Assembly: GCA_030043855.1 (NCBI GenBank)
Contig: JASHWW010000032.1
Span: forward strand, 1-11,609
Source: Thermoplasmata archaeon
GTDB taxonomy: Archaea > Thermoplasmatota > Thermoplasmata > Lutacidiplasmatales > UBA184
Direction of reading: 5' to 3'
Length of the DNA: 11,609 nucleotides
Position 1 is the stretch's first letter, and each line of letters starts with the position of its first letter. The notes below the pieces were generated by a model. It had not been told where the DNA came from and did no database searches. It worked only from the letters and a program-made list of their open reading frames with translations. A program made the translations under genes and the position numbers. Positions 1 to 6,582 of the stretch are shown here, one piece after another.

Positions 1-3000
1 TACATCGAGTACAACTTCACGAGCGCCTCGGGCTGCTACTACTACTACTACTACCCGTCGCTCGCCCCGTGCTTTGTGCCGTACGACCGCCTGGTCGTGA
101 CCGAGAGCTACAACAACGGCGTCAACTGGACGGCGCCCGCGGTCGTGAACGCGACCTCGAACACGTATCTCAACTACACCTCGTTCATGGCCGAGCAGCC
201 GGCGCTCGCGGCGTACGGGAGCACGATCTATCTCGCCTGGACGAACTGGACGAACCCCGACCCGGACGAGATCTACGCCCCCGGCCCGTCGATCGGCCTC
301 AACATGGTCGTCTCGACGGACGGCGGCGCGAGCTGGGGCTCGCCGCTCGAGCTCCCGGTCGAACCCGGACTGCTCGCCGACGGGACCAACTCGTCGGTCG
401 CGACCGCGCCCGCGCTCGCGGTCAACGCGACCGGCACGTTGTTCGTCACGTACGCGACCAACTTCACGGCGCAGACCGGCCTCTTCTGCCAGACGACGGG
501 GTGCGGCTACCTCTACAATGACGAAGCGTCGATGAGCGTCGTCCTCGCCAGTTCGGACGACAACGGTTCCTCGTTCAGCGTCTCCACCGTCAATCCGGCC
601 GTCCCGGTCGACTGGAACGGCGGCGGGTCGTGGATCTACGGCGCCGGTGCCCTCGTCTCCCCGGAGCCCGAACTCGCGATCGACCCGGTGACCAACGACA
701 TCTACGTCGCGTACACGGGCGGCGCGATCGGGACGCTGTGCTACTCGATCATCTACTGCTACCAGGACGAGTACTTCGAGAACCTCTGGATCTCCACGTC
801 GACCAACGGCGGCGCGAACTGGTCCGCGCCCGCGGAGCCGCTCGACAGCACGCTGGGCATCTTCGGGGCCGCGACGGACGACGAGTACGTCTACACTCCG
901 TCGATCGCGGCGGACGCCGGGAACGTCTATGTCGACGTCGCGTTCACGAACTGGTCGGCGTGCATCTCCACCGGCTGCCCGCTGATCACGGACCTCTTCC
1001 TGGAGTCGAGCAACGGCGGCGCGAACTACTCGGTCTACTCGCCGTGGGCGGGCGCGAACTACTTCAACTACCCGCTCTGGGACGGCGTCCAGACCTCGAT
1101 GACCCTCCTCAATGGCACGCCGTACGCGGCGTGGACGTGGGAGGTCTGCCCGGGGAACCTCGCCTACTCCTGCGGCGCCCCCTCGAGCTATTCGTACTCC
1201 CAGGTGATCGTCTCGTCGCCGTTCACGGGGACCGGCGTCACCGTCTCGTTCGCCGAGCACGGGCTTCCGTCCGGGACGAACTGGACGGTCGACTTCTCCG
1301 GTAACGAGCGCGGCGGGGCCGCGGGAACGACGCTCAGCGTCTCGGGGGTGCCGCCCGGGTCGACGGAGATCTGGAACGTTCCGTGGGTCAACACGTCGAC
1401 GTACGGCGTGACGTTCGCCTCGAACGTCTCGATCGCCTCGCCGGGGGTCTTCTCGGGCAATACGACGATCGTGGTGAATTTCACCGAGGACGTGGAGCTG
1501 AACGTCTTCACGGTGCCGCCCGGGTCGATCAACTATCCGTTCTACTGCGGGGCCGCTGCCTTCTTCGGATTCTACTGCGGGAACGCGGTCGTGACCCCGA
1601 CCCCCGGCGTCAGTTGGTGGCCCGTCAACACCTCGATCGCCTACGGGACGTACGATACGGCGCTCCCGACGAACTGCTACTTCTGCTACAACTACACGTT
1701 CCTCTCCTGGTCCGGGTCCGGGATCGGGAGCTGGAACACGACCACGGCGAACGGCACGGCGGTCCTCGGAGGGCCGGTGAACGAGACGGCGTCGTTCTCG
1801 CTGGCGAACGTCTGCTACTACACGTACGGCTGCTTCAACATCACCTACCCGTACACGTTCCACGAGTCCGGGCTCCCGGCCAACGTGCCGTGGACGATGA
1901 CCGTCGGCAACTCGACCGTCTCGACCACGAACACCACGCTGACCGTCCAAGGGTCGTTCGGACCCGAGAACTTCACGGTCTGGACGGTGCCGTTCAACGC
2001 GACCTGGTCGTGGGTCGGCACCCCGAGCGTGCCGTCGCCGATCGCGGCGCCGCAGGCGAACGTCACGGTGACGTTCCGGCTCGCCCCCGACTCCTCGCTC
2101 AGCTTCCCGGTGACGTTCTCGGCCACGGGCCTCCCGGCGAGCGCCTCCGGCTGGGGGCTCGATCTCGGCGCCCGGGAGTACGGCATCGCGCCGACCGGCA
2201 CGACCCTCTTGCTGGCGGGCGGCTCCCCCGGTCCGACCGTGAACGCCAGCAGCGTCTACGGCAACGCCGGCGTCGGGTCGTACCTCGAGAGTTTCTCCGT
2301 CACGCCGTCCGCCGAGAACGAGAGCCCGTACACGGTCGCCCCCGGCGGCGCCCTGGCGCTCTCCGGCCCGGCGACGGTCGTGGCGAACTTCGGTGCGCTC
2401 TACTGGCTGGACGTGGGGGCCCCCGCGAACGGAACGGTCTCGCCGGGGAGCCAGTGGGTCCATGCCGGCGGGTCGATCACGCTGACCGCGACCCCGGACG
2501 CCGGGTACTCGTTCGTCGGATGGACCGGCGTCGGCCCCGGGTCCCGGACCGCGACGACCGCCTCGATCACGGTCACGGTCGATGGTCCGGTGACCGAAGT
2601 GGCGACGTTCTCCGTCATCGTGCCCGTGGCGGCGATCACCGTCACGGCCACCGGTCTGCCCGTCGGCGCCGAGGTGACCGTCTACCTCGGGTCGGCCGGC
2701 TACACCGCCGCGCCGCCGTTCGTGATCCCGGGCCTCCTGCTCGGGAACTACCCGGTGTCGGCGGGGACGGTCGCACCGAACGGGACGATCGGCGTGGAGT
2801 ACGCCGTCACGGGGATCGCCTCGAGCCTCCCGCTCGCCTCGGGGCAGCTGTCGGTCACCGGGAACGGTTCGCTCACGATCTCGTACTCGACGGAGTACGC
2901 GCTCACCGTGAATCCGTCGGCGAACGGATCGGTGAACCTCGCTCCCGGAACGTACTGGGAGTCGACGGAGGTCGCCCTGACGGCGACCCCGATGACGGGC

Positions 3001-3885
3001 TACGTCTTCGTGGCATGGAGCGGCACGGGCGCCGGCTCGTCGAACGCAACGACCGCCACCATCGACCTGACGCTCGCGGGACCGGTCTCCGAGACCGCGA
3101 TCTTCGCGCCGTACGTGGCGCCGCTGCCCCGGACCTACACGCTCACGGTCACGCCGATCGGCCTCCCCGACGGGACGTCGTGGAGCGCCTCGATCGGGGG
3201 CCTGGCGCCGAGCGGCGTCGGGGCGCTCACGTTCGCGGGCCTGAACGGGACCTACACCCTCGAAGTGCCAATCGTCAGCCCGTCGGCGGGCGTCGAGTAC
3301 GTGCCCGAGGACAACGGAGCGATCCCCGAGGTCGTCACGGCGACCGGGTCGGCCCAGGTGACGTTCACCCTCATGTACGAAGTCTCGGTCTCCGCCTCCA
3401 CGGGCGGCAGCGCGACCCCGTCGACCGGCTGGGCCACGAACGGCTCCGCCGTCACCCTGACCGCCATTGCGAACGCGGGGGACGTGTTCGTCGGTTGGCA
3501 GGGGACCGGTCCCGGGGCGTACACCGGCGCGCTGACCTCGACGACGATCACGGTCGCCGGGCCGGTGACCGAGGTCGCCGTGTTCGCCCCGACGGCGGCG
3601 GCGACGTCGACCGCGAGCTCCCCGTCCGAAGCGATCCCACTCGCCGCGCTGGTCGCGCTCCTGGTGGTCGGGCTCGTCATCGGCCTGATCGTCGGCCGCG
3701 CCCGCAAACCGCGCTCGCCCCGCCCGTCTCCGCCCGCCGAGTGGACGGAAGGCGCGGCCGCGGGCGGCGGGGCGGCGGCGACGACCGCGCCCGCGGCGAC
3801 GCCCGAGTGGTCGGAGGAAGGGACGGGCTCCGGCGCCCCCGCGGACGACGGCGAAGAGCACATCTACGGCGGCGGGTCGGGGTAG
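1..3885 (+). CDS. Giant cell-surface protein, sialidase-like propeller plus repeat stalk, C-terminal anchor (5' partial)
   Basis: The reading frame is open from base 1, so the true start and signal peptide lie upstream; 1294 residues are visible. Bases 1 to about 1230 look like a BNR/sialidase-type beta-propeller: five Asp-boxes of the S-x-[DN]-x-G-x-x-[WFY] kind begin near 106, 313, 553, 799 and 1006, each close to blades ending in IYLAW, LFVTY or IYVAY. No sialidase catalytic set is visible, so a binding or structural role is more likely than hydrolysis. From 1237 to 3591 five GLP modules (e.g. GLPSGTNWTV) are mixed with four InlB/Flg_new-type repeats. A membrane helix (3631-3696) is followed by RARKPR and a Gly/Ala/Pro-rich tail of about 60 residues, giving an outside-N, inside-C topology. 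N-x-[ST] sequons are dense, as expected for an N-glycosylated archaeal surface protein. Cysteines occur only in the first half. The ligand is unknown. A TAG stop ends the gene 21 bases before the next. Confidence 0.9.
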   Translation, partial: YIEYNFTSASGCYYYYYYPSLAPCFVPYDRLVVTESYNNGVNWTAPAVVNATSNTYLNYTSFMAEQPALAAYGSTIYLAWTNWTNPDPDEIYAPGPSIGLNMVVSTDGGASWGSPLELPVEPGLLADGTNSSVATAPALAVNATGTLFVTYATNFTAQTGLFCQTTGCGYLYNDEASMSVVLASSDDNGSSFSVSTVNPAVPVDWNGGGSWIYGAGALVSPEPELAIDPVTNDIYVAYTGGAIGTLCYSIIYCYQDEYFENLWISTSTNGGANWSAPAEPLDSTLGIFGAATDDEYVYTPSIAADAGNVYVDVAFTNWSACISTGCPLITDLFLESSNGGANYSVYSPWAGANYFNYPLWDGVQTSMTLLNGTPYAAWTWEVCPGNLAYSCGAPSSYSYSQVIVSSPFTGTGVTVSFAEHGLPSGTNWTVDFSGNERGGAAGTTLSVSGVPPGSTEIWNVPWVNTSTYGVTFASNVSIASPGVFSGNTTIVVNFTEDVELNVFTVPPGSINYPFYCGAAAFFGFYCGNAVVTPTPGVSWWPVNTSIAYGTYDTALPTNCYFCYNYTFLSWSGSGIGSWNTTTANGTAVLGGPVNETASFSLANVCYYTYGCFNITYPYTFHESGLPANVPWTMTVGNSTVSTTNTTLTVQGSFGPENFTVWTVPFNATWSWVGTPSVPSPIAAPQANVTVTFRLAPDSSLSFPVTFSATGLPASASGWGLDLGAREYGIAPTGTTLLLAGGSPGPTVNASSVYGNAGVGSYLESFSVTPSAENESPYTVAPGGALALSGPATVVANFGALYWLDVGAPANGTVSPGSQWVHAGGSITLTATPDAGYSFVGWTGVGPGSRTATTASITVTVDGPVTEVATFSVIVPVAAITVTATGLPVGAEVTVYLGSAGYTAAPPFVIPGLLLGNYPVSAGTVAPNGTIGVEYAVTGIASSLPLASGQLSVTGNGSLTISYSTEYALTVNPSANGSVNLAPGTYWESTEVALTATPMTGYVFVAWSGTGAGSSNATTATIDLTLAGPVSETAIFAPYVAPLPRTYTLTVTPIGLPDGTSWSASIGGLAPSGVGALTFAGLNGTYTLEVPIVSPSAGVEYVPEDNGAIPEVVTATGSAQVTFTLMYEVSVSASTGGSATPSTGWATNGSAVTLTAIANAGDVFVGWQGTGPGAYTGALTSTTITVAGPVTEVAVFAPTAAATSTASSPSEAIPLAALVALLVVGLVIGLIVGRARKPRSPRPSPPAEWTEGAAAGGGAAATTAPAATPEWSEEGTGSGAPADDGEEHIYGGGSG
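37..54 (+). repeat. (TAC)6 microsatellite coding hexa-tyrosine
   Basis: Six identical TAC codons encode six tyrosines inside the propeller region, between two cysteines (codons at 34-36 and 70-72). The tract is a perfect trinucleotide repeat, although TAC is also simply the favoured Tyr codon here. Copy-number change would keep the frame and alter only loop length. Confidence 0.85.
1237..3375 (+). repeat. Five GLP modules in the surface-protein stalk
   Basis: Five protein modules of about 80-100 residues start near bases 1237, 1852, 2104, 2629 and 3136. Each opens with a beta strand and a GLP signature: HGLPSGTNW, SGLPANVPW, TGLPASASGW, TGLPVGAEV and IGLPDGTSW. A second strand pair follows, and most modules end with a phrase such as TVTF, VVNF or TFTL that leads into the next module. 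The fold is probably Ig-like or PEGA-like (inference). The DNA copies are diverged, so this is a protein-level repeat and not a recent duplication. The interval given also encloses three of the interleaved 72-residue repeats. Confidence 0.75.
2401..3591 (+). repeat. Three 72-residue InlB/Flg_new-type repeats (2401-2616, 2896-3111, 3376-3591)
   Basis: Three copies of exactly 216 bases align without gaps over 72 residues. Shared positions include the opening Tyr, [AT][NG]G[ST] near residue 10, LTA at 28-30, the core [FV]V[GA]W near 38-41 followed by x-G-x-G, and the end GPV[TS]E-x-[AV]x-F. This matches the divergent InlB B-repeat/Flg_new type of bacterial and archaeal adhesins. A fourth, longer relative lies at about 1492-1809 (core FLSWSGSG), expanded by two cysteine-bracketed insertions. 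In the stalk the copies alternate with GLP modules. Confidence 0.8.
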
Positions 3886-3906
3886 CGACCGACCGAGGGG
3901 TTCCGC

Positions 3907-4323
3907 ATGGACGTCCCGCTCTACGCCATCGCGCTCGTCGTCTTCGGCGGGCTGTACCTCGGCCTCGGCGTCTTCCTGGTCTACGCGCTGATCTTCGCGC
4001 TGATCGCGATGTACCTCTACCTCGCGCTGCGCTACGAGAAGCTCCCCGAGGGGTACCCGCACGGCGCCGCCGACACGCTCGTCACGGTCGCCTTCATCGG
4101 CGTCACGTGGGGGATCTTCACCCTGCTCGCGCCGAAGAACCCGATCCCGTTCGTCGGGGACGGGCTCACCTACACGAGCGCGACGGTCGTCCCGATCGGC
4201 TCGGTGATCGCGATCACGCTCGTCCTCCTGCTCGGCTTCATCGTCGTCGGCGCGTTCGTGCTGCCGAAGGTGCGGGACCGCGGCGCGCCCGGTGGCGGGA
4301 ATCAGACGGTCGGATCGGGCTGA
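3907..4323 (+). CDS. Small polytopic membrane protein of unknown function
   Basis: This 138-residue protein is not recognised. It has hydrophobic segments at about residues 6-41 (long enough for two helices with a tight turn), 57-75 and 95-119, so three or four membrane passes are likely. A short charged loop RYEKLPEG (42-49) follows the second segment, and a hydrophilic Gly-rich tail with KVRDR (121-125) ends the protein, probably in the cytoplasm. The ATG is chosen because GAGGGG (3895-3900) sits 6 bases upstream as a plausible ribosome binding site. The gene starts 21 bases after the giant surface protein and is probably cotranscribed with it, which suggests, but does not show, a role in its insertion, anchoring or envelope context. 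Its stop is 6 bases from the convergent adenylate kinase stop. Confidence 0.8.
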   Translation: MDVPLYAIALVVFGGLYLGLGVFLVYALIFALIAMYLYLALRYEKLPEGYPHGAADTLVTVAFIGVTWGIFTLLAPKNPIPFVGDGLTYTSATVVPIGSVIAITLVLLLGFIVVGAFVLPKVRDRGAPGGGNQTVGSG

Positions 4324-4329
4324 GCCGTC

Positions 4330-4965
4330 CTAGGCGCGCGGAAGCGCGGCCCGGACGCGGGCCGCCACTTCGTCCGGGGTGCCCCGCGCGTCGACCGTCC
4401 GCAGGCGCCCCTCGGCCGCGTAGTGCGCGAGAAGGGGTGCGGTCTGCTCGGCGTAGACGGTGAGGCGCGTCCCGACCGCCTCCGGCCGGTCGTCCGGCCG
4501 CTGGACGAGCTCGGCGCCGTCCGCGTCGCACCGGCCCGGGGTCTTCGGCGGGTGGAACTCGACGTGGTAGACCGACTGGTCGGTCGGGCAGACCCGGCGG
4601 CCCGTCAGCCGGGGGACCAGCACCTCGCGGGGCAGGTCGAAGGCGAGCACGGCGTCGAGGGGCGTGATCGCCGCGAGCGCCGCGGCCTGCGCCAGGTTCC
4701 GGGGGTAGCCGTCGAGCACGAAGCCGTGGCGCGTGTCCGGCGCCGCGAGCCGTTCCTTCAGGATCCCGAGCACGAGCGCGTCCGGGACGAGACGTCCCGC
4801 GCGCATGTGGCCGTCGGCCTCGAGGCCGAGCGGCGTCTTCGCCGCGACGGCGGCGCGCAACAGATCGCCGGTGGAGAGGTGCGCCAGGTGGAGCTCGCGG
4901 GCGAGGCGGGCGGCCTGGGTCCCCTTCCCGACGCCCGGCGGCCCGAGGAACACCAGGCGCAACAC
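4330..4965 (-). CDS. adk: Adenylate kinase (long form with LID domain)
   Basis: This 211-residue nucleoside monophosphate kinase converts AMP and ATP to two ADP in the cytoplasm. Visible hallmarks are the P-loop GPPGVGKGT (8-16), the AMP-site segment STGDLLR (31-37), FVLDGYPR (82-89) and a full LID at about 119-157 with VYHVEFHPP, then the later RL-x-VY pattern (168-171). Length and order match the bacterial-type long Adk, not the short archaeal AdkA. In the LID the usual zinc or structural ligands C-x2-C/C-x2-D appear as C126-x2-D129 and C146-x2-D149. The start is GTG, and no better alternative is visible. It lies 42 bases downstream of the UMP kinase gene, so the two may be cotranscribed, though a TATA-like GTTATC 25-26 bases before the GTG could drive a separate leaderless transcript. 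Confidence 0.95.
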   Translation of the reverse strand: MLRLVFLGPPGVGKGTQAARLARELHLAHLSTGDLLRAAVAAKTPLGLEADGHMRAGRLVPDALVLGILKERLAAPDTRHGFVLDGYPRNLAQAAALAAITPLDAVLAFDLPREVLVPRLTGRRVCPTDQSVYHVEFHPPKTPGRCDADGAELVQRPDDRPEAVGTRLTVYAEQTAPLLAHYAAEGRLRTVDARGTPDEVAARVRAALPRA

Positions 4966-4987
4966 GGCGGGCCAACTCTGTCGCGGG

Positions 4988-4993
4988 GATAAC
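4988..4993 (-). promoter_or_regulatory. Possible TATA element for adk
   Basis: On the minus strand GTTATC is centred about 25-26 bases before the adk GTG. That is the spacing expected if transcription starts at the start codon itself. The element is weak, but it stands out in GC-rich surroundings. Confidence 0.4.
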
Positions 4994-5007
4994 GGACGCG
5001 TCGGAAC

Positions 5008-5718
5008 CTACGGTGTGACGAGCGTGCCGCGGAACGTCGCGCCGGTGAGGGCCGCTTCGAGGTTCGGCAGGTCCCGGCCGGCGACCACGGCCAGCGGGAT
5101 CCCCGCGCGCGCCAGCAGGTCGGCGCCGAGCCGGTCGAAGACGAAGTTCTGCCCGGCCGTCCCCTGCGTCGCCGCGTGGACCGTCCGTCGGAGGTCGGCC
5201 CACGGCATCCGGTCGATGCGGCGGGCGGTCGGGTCGGATTTCGGGTCGCGGTCGTAGACGCCGTCGACGTCCGTCGCGTTCACGACGCGCACCGCGCGCA
5301 GGCGGACGGCGAGGAGCGCGGCCACACCGTCGGTGGTGTGCCCCGGTTCGGTCCCCCCCAGGACGACCGGCACCCCCCGGGCGACCGCGGCGACGGCCTC
5401 GCGGACGGACGCCGGCGGATGCGCGGGGGTCGGTGCCCCGAGCCGGGCCGCCAGCAGCCGGGCGTGGAGTCGGGTGACGTCGATGCCGACCTCGTCCAGC
5501 TCGACCTCCGTCAGCCCGAGCGATCGGCCGAGCGCGATGTAGTCGCGGGCCGTCCGGCCGCCTCCGGTCGTGGCGACGAGGGGGCGGGCCGCGCCGACGC
5601 GGCGGAGGACCTCCGCGAGGCGGCCGAGATAGCCGGCGTCGTCGTCGCCCGTGACCAGGACCGAGCCGCCGATCGAGACGACCACCGGCCGGCCGTCGTC
5701 CGCCGCGGTCCCGGGCAT
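5008..5718 (-). CDS. pyrH: UMP kinase, archaeal type (amino acid kinase family)
   Basis: This 236-residue enzyme phosphorylates UMP to UDP with ATP, a step toward UTP and CTP. Family signatures seen are the N-terminal VSIGGSV (14-20), TGGGRTARDYI (51-61), the UMP-site stretch GIDVTRLHA (78-86), PGHTTDGVAA (125-134), NATDVDGVYDRDP (147-159) and a C-terminal AGQNFVFD (188-195). These fit archaeal UMP kinase better than the related acetylglutamate, isopentenyl phosphate or fosfomycin kinases. The size is close to the usual 225-240. An ATG start is used. A TATA-like TTAA 26-27 bases upstream on the minus strand suggests a leaderless message. It is the first of two nucleotide kinase genes on this strand and is divergent from rpiA across an 84-base gap. 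Confidence 0.93.
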   Translation of the reverse strand: MPGTAADDGRPVVVSIGGSVLVTGDDDAGYLGRLAEVLRRVGAARPLVATTGGGRTARDYIALGRSLGLTEVELDEVGIDVTRLHARLLAARLGAPTPAHPPASVREAVAAVARGVPVVLGGTEPGHTTDGVAALLAVRLRAVRVVNATDVDGVYDRDPKSDPTARRIDRMPWADLRRTVHAATQGTAGQNFVFDRLGADLLARAGIPLAVVAGRDLPNLEAALTGATFRGTLVTP

Positions 5719-5741
5719 CGGCCCACGCAGGGGCCTCGGCC

Positions 5742-5747
5742 CTTAAG
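5742..5747 (-). promoter_or_regulatory. TATA-like element of pyrH
   Basis: CTTAAG is centred 26-27 bases before the pyrH ATG, in otherwise almost AT-free DNA. The spacing matches archaeal TBP/TFB promoters of leaderless genes. The minus-strand context reads CCTTAAGGGCCG. Confidence 0.55.
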
Positions 5748-5772
5748 GAGTGCCGCGCGCCGGGCCGCACGG

Positions 5773-5778
5773 ATTAAT
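5773..5778 (+). promoter_or_regulatory. TATA-like element of rpiA
   Basis: ATTAAT is centred 27-28 bases before the GTG at 5803. It is the only AT-rich hexamer on this side of the divergent region and supports both the promoter and the chosen start codon. Confidence 0.55.
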
Positions 5779-5802
5779 GGGCCCGCGGTCCTCGGGACGG
5801 AC

Positions 5803-6531
5803 GTGGCGGAGGAGCTCGACCGAGCGAAGTCGGTCGCGGCGCGCGCCGCGGTCGAGCGCCGGGTCCGCCCGGGACTCCGGCTCGCGCTCGGGACCGGCAG
5901 CACCGCCGCGTTCGCCGTGCGGGCGATCGCCGAGCGGTTCCCCGACGGCGGGTTCGACTGCGTCGCCAGCTCCCGCGCGACGGAGGAGCTGGCCCGTTCG
6001 CTCGGACTCGCCGTCCGGCCCCTCGCCGCCGACGACACCTTCGACCTGATGATCGACGGGGCCGACGAGGTGACCCCGGGCCTCGACCTCACGAAGGGCG
6101 GAGGCGGGGCGTTGCTCCGCGAGAAGCTGCTGGCGTACCTCTCGCGCGAGGTGACGATCGTGGTCGACCCGGCGAAGCTCGTCGGAACCCTCGGGGAGCG
6201 CTTCCCGATCCCGGTCGAGGTCGTACCGTTCGCCCGCCCCGCGCTCGAGCGGGAGCTCGGGGGGATCGGCTTCGAGGTGCATCGTCGGCGGGGGCCGGAC
6301 GGGGCGGCGTTCGTGACCGACAACGGGAACGAGATCCTCGACCTCTCCCCGACCGCCCCGCTGACCGACCCGCGCGCCACGGACCGGACGCTGCACGACC
6401 ACATCGGGGTCGTCGAGACGGGTCTGTTCGTCGGCGTCGCGGACCGGGTGGTGGTCGGTTGGCCGGACGGCCGGGTCGTGGAGAAGACGGCTCCGCCGCG
6501 ACCGCACACCGCCGCCGAGCGTCGGCGTTAA
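5803..6531 (+). CDS. rpiA: Ribose-5-phosphate isomerase A
   Basis: This 242-residue isomerase interconverts ribose 5-phosphate and ribulose 5-phosphate, feeding ribose to nucleotides. Diagnostic motifs are LGTGSTA (29-35), the catalytic IDGADEV (84-90), TKGGGGALLREK (97-108) and GERFPIPVEV (131-140). D85, D88, K98 and E107 line up with E. coli RpiA D81, D84, K94 and E103, all shifted by four, so the active site is intact. The frame remains open far upstream, but homology begins near the GTG at 5803 and a TATA-like ATTAAT sits 27-28 bases before it, so this start is preferred and the message is probably leaderless. The last 15 or so residues (TAPPRPHTAAERRR) are a charged extension beyond the usual end. 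It is divergent from pyrH and upstream of a crotonase gene, with which it may form an operon. Confidence 0.93.
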   Translation: MAEELDRAKSVAARAAVERRVRPGLRLALGTGSTAAFAVRAIAERFPDGGFDCVASSRATEELARSLGLAVRPLAADDTFDLMIDGADEVTPGLDLTKGGGGALLREKLLAYLSREVTIVVDPAKLVGTLGERFPIPVEVVPFARPALERELGGIGFEVHRRRGPDGAAFVTDNGNEILDLSPTAPLTDPRATDRTLHDHIGVVETGLFVGVADRVVVGWPDGRVVEKTAPPRPHTAAERRR

Positions 6532-6582
6532 GCGCTCCCGGCGGTGCCGGTTCCCGCCCCCGGCGACGTCGGGGCCCGGACC

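Noticed and set aside
1..1230. Active sialidase
   Set aside because: Asp-boxes are present but no Arg triad, FRIP motif or catalytic Tyr/Glu set can be assigned in the visible part, so only a propeller fold is claimed.
1383..4463. Long plus-strand open frame of 1026 codons overlapping the surface protein
   Set aside because: It is Arg/Pro/Gly-rich without domains, runs through two real genes in another frame and into adk antisense, and is an artefact of GC-rich codon use.
4238..5770. 510-codon minus-strand frame across adk and pyrH
   Set aside because: Composition is almost wholly Arg, Pro, Gly and Ala; the clear kinase motifs are in the other frames.
5176..5802. N-terminal extension of rpiA in the open frame
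   Set aside because: The extension overlaps pyrH antisense and has no RpiA similarity; the GTG at 5803 with a TATA-like element fits better.
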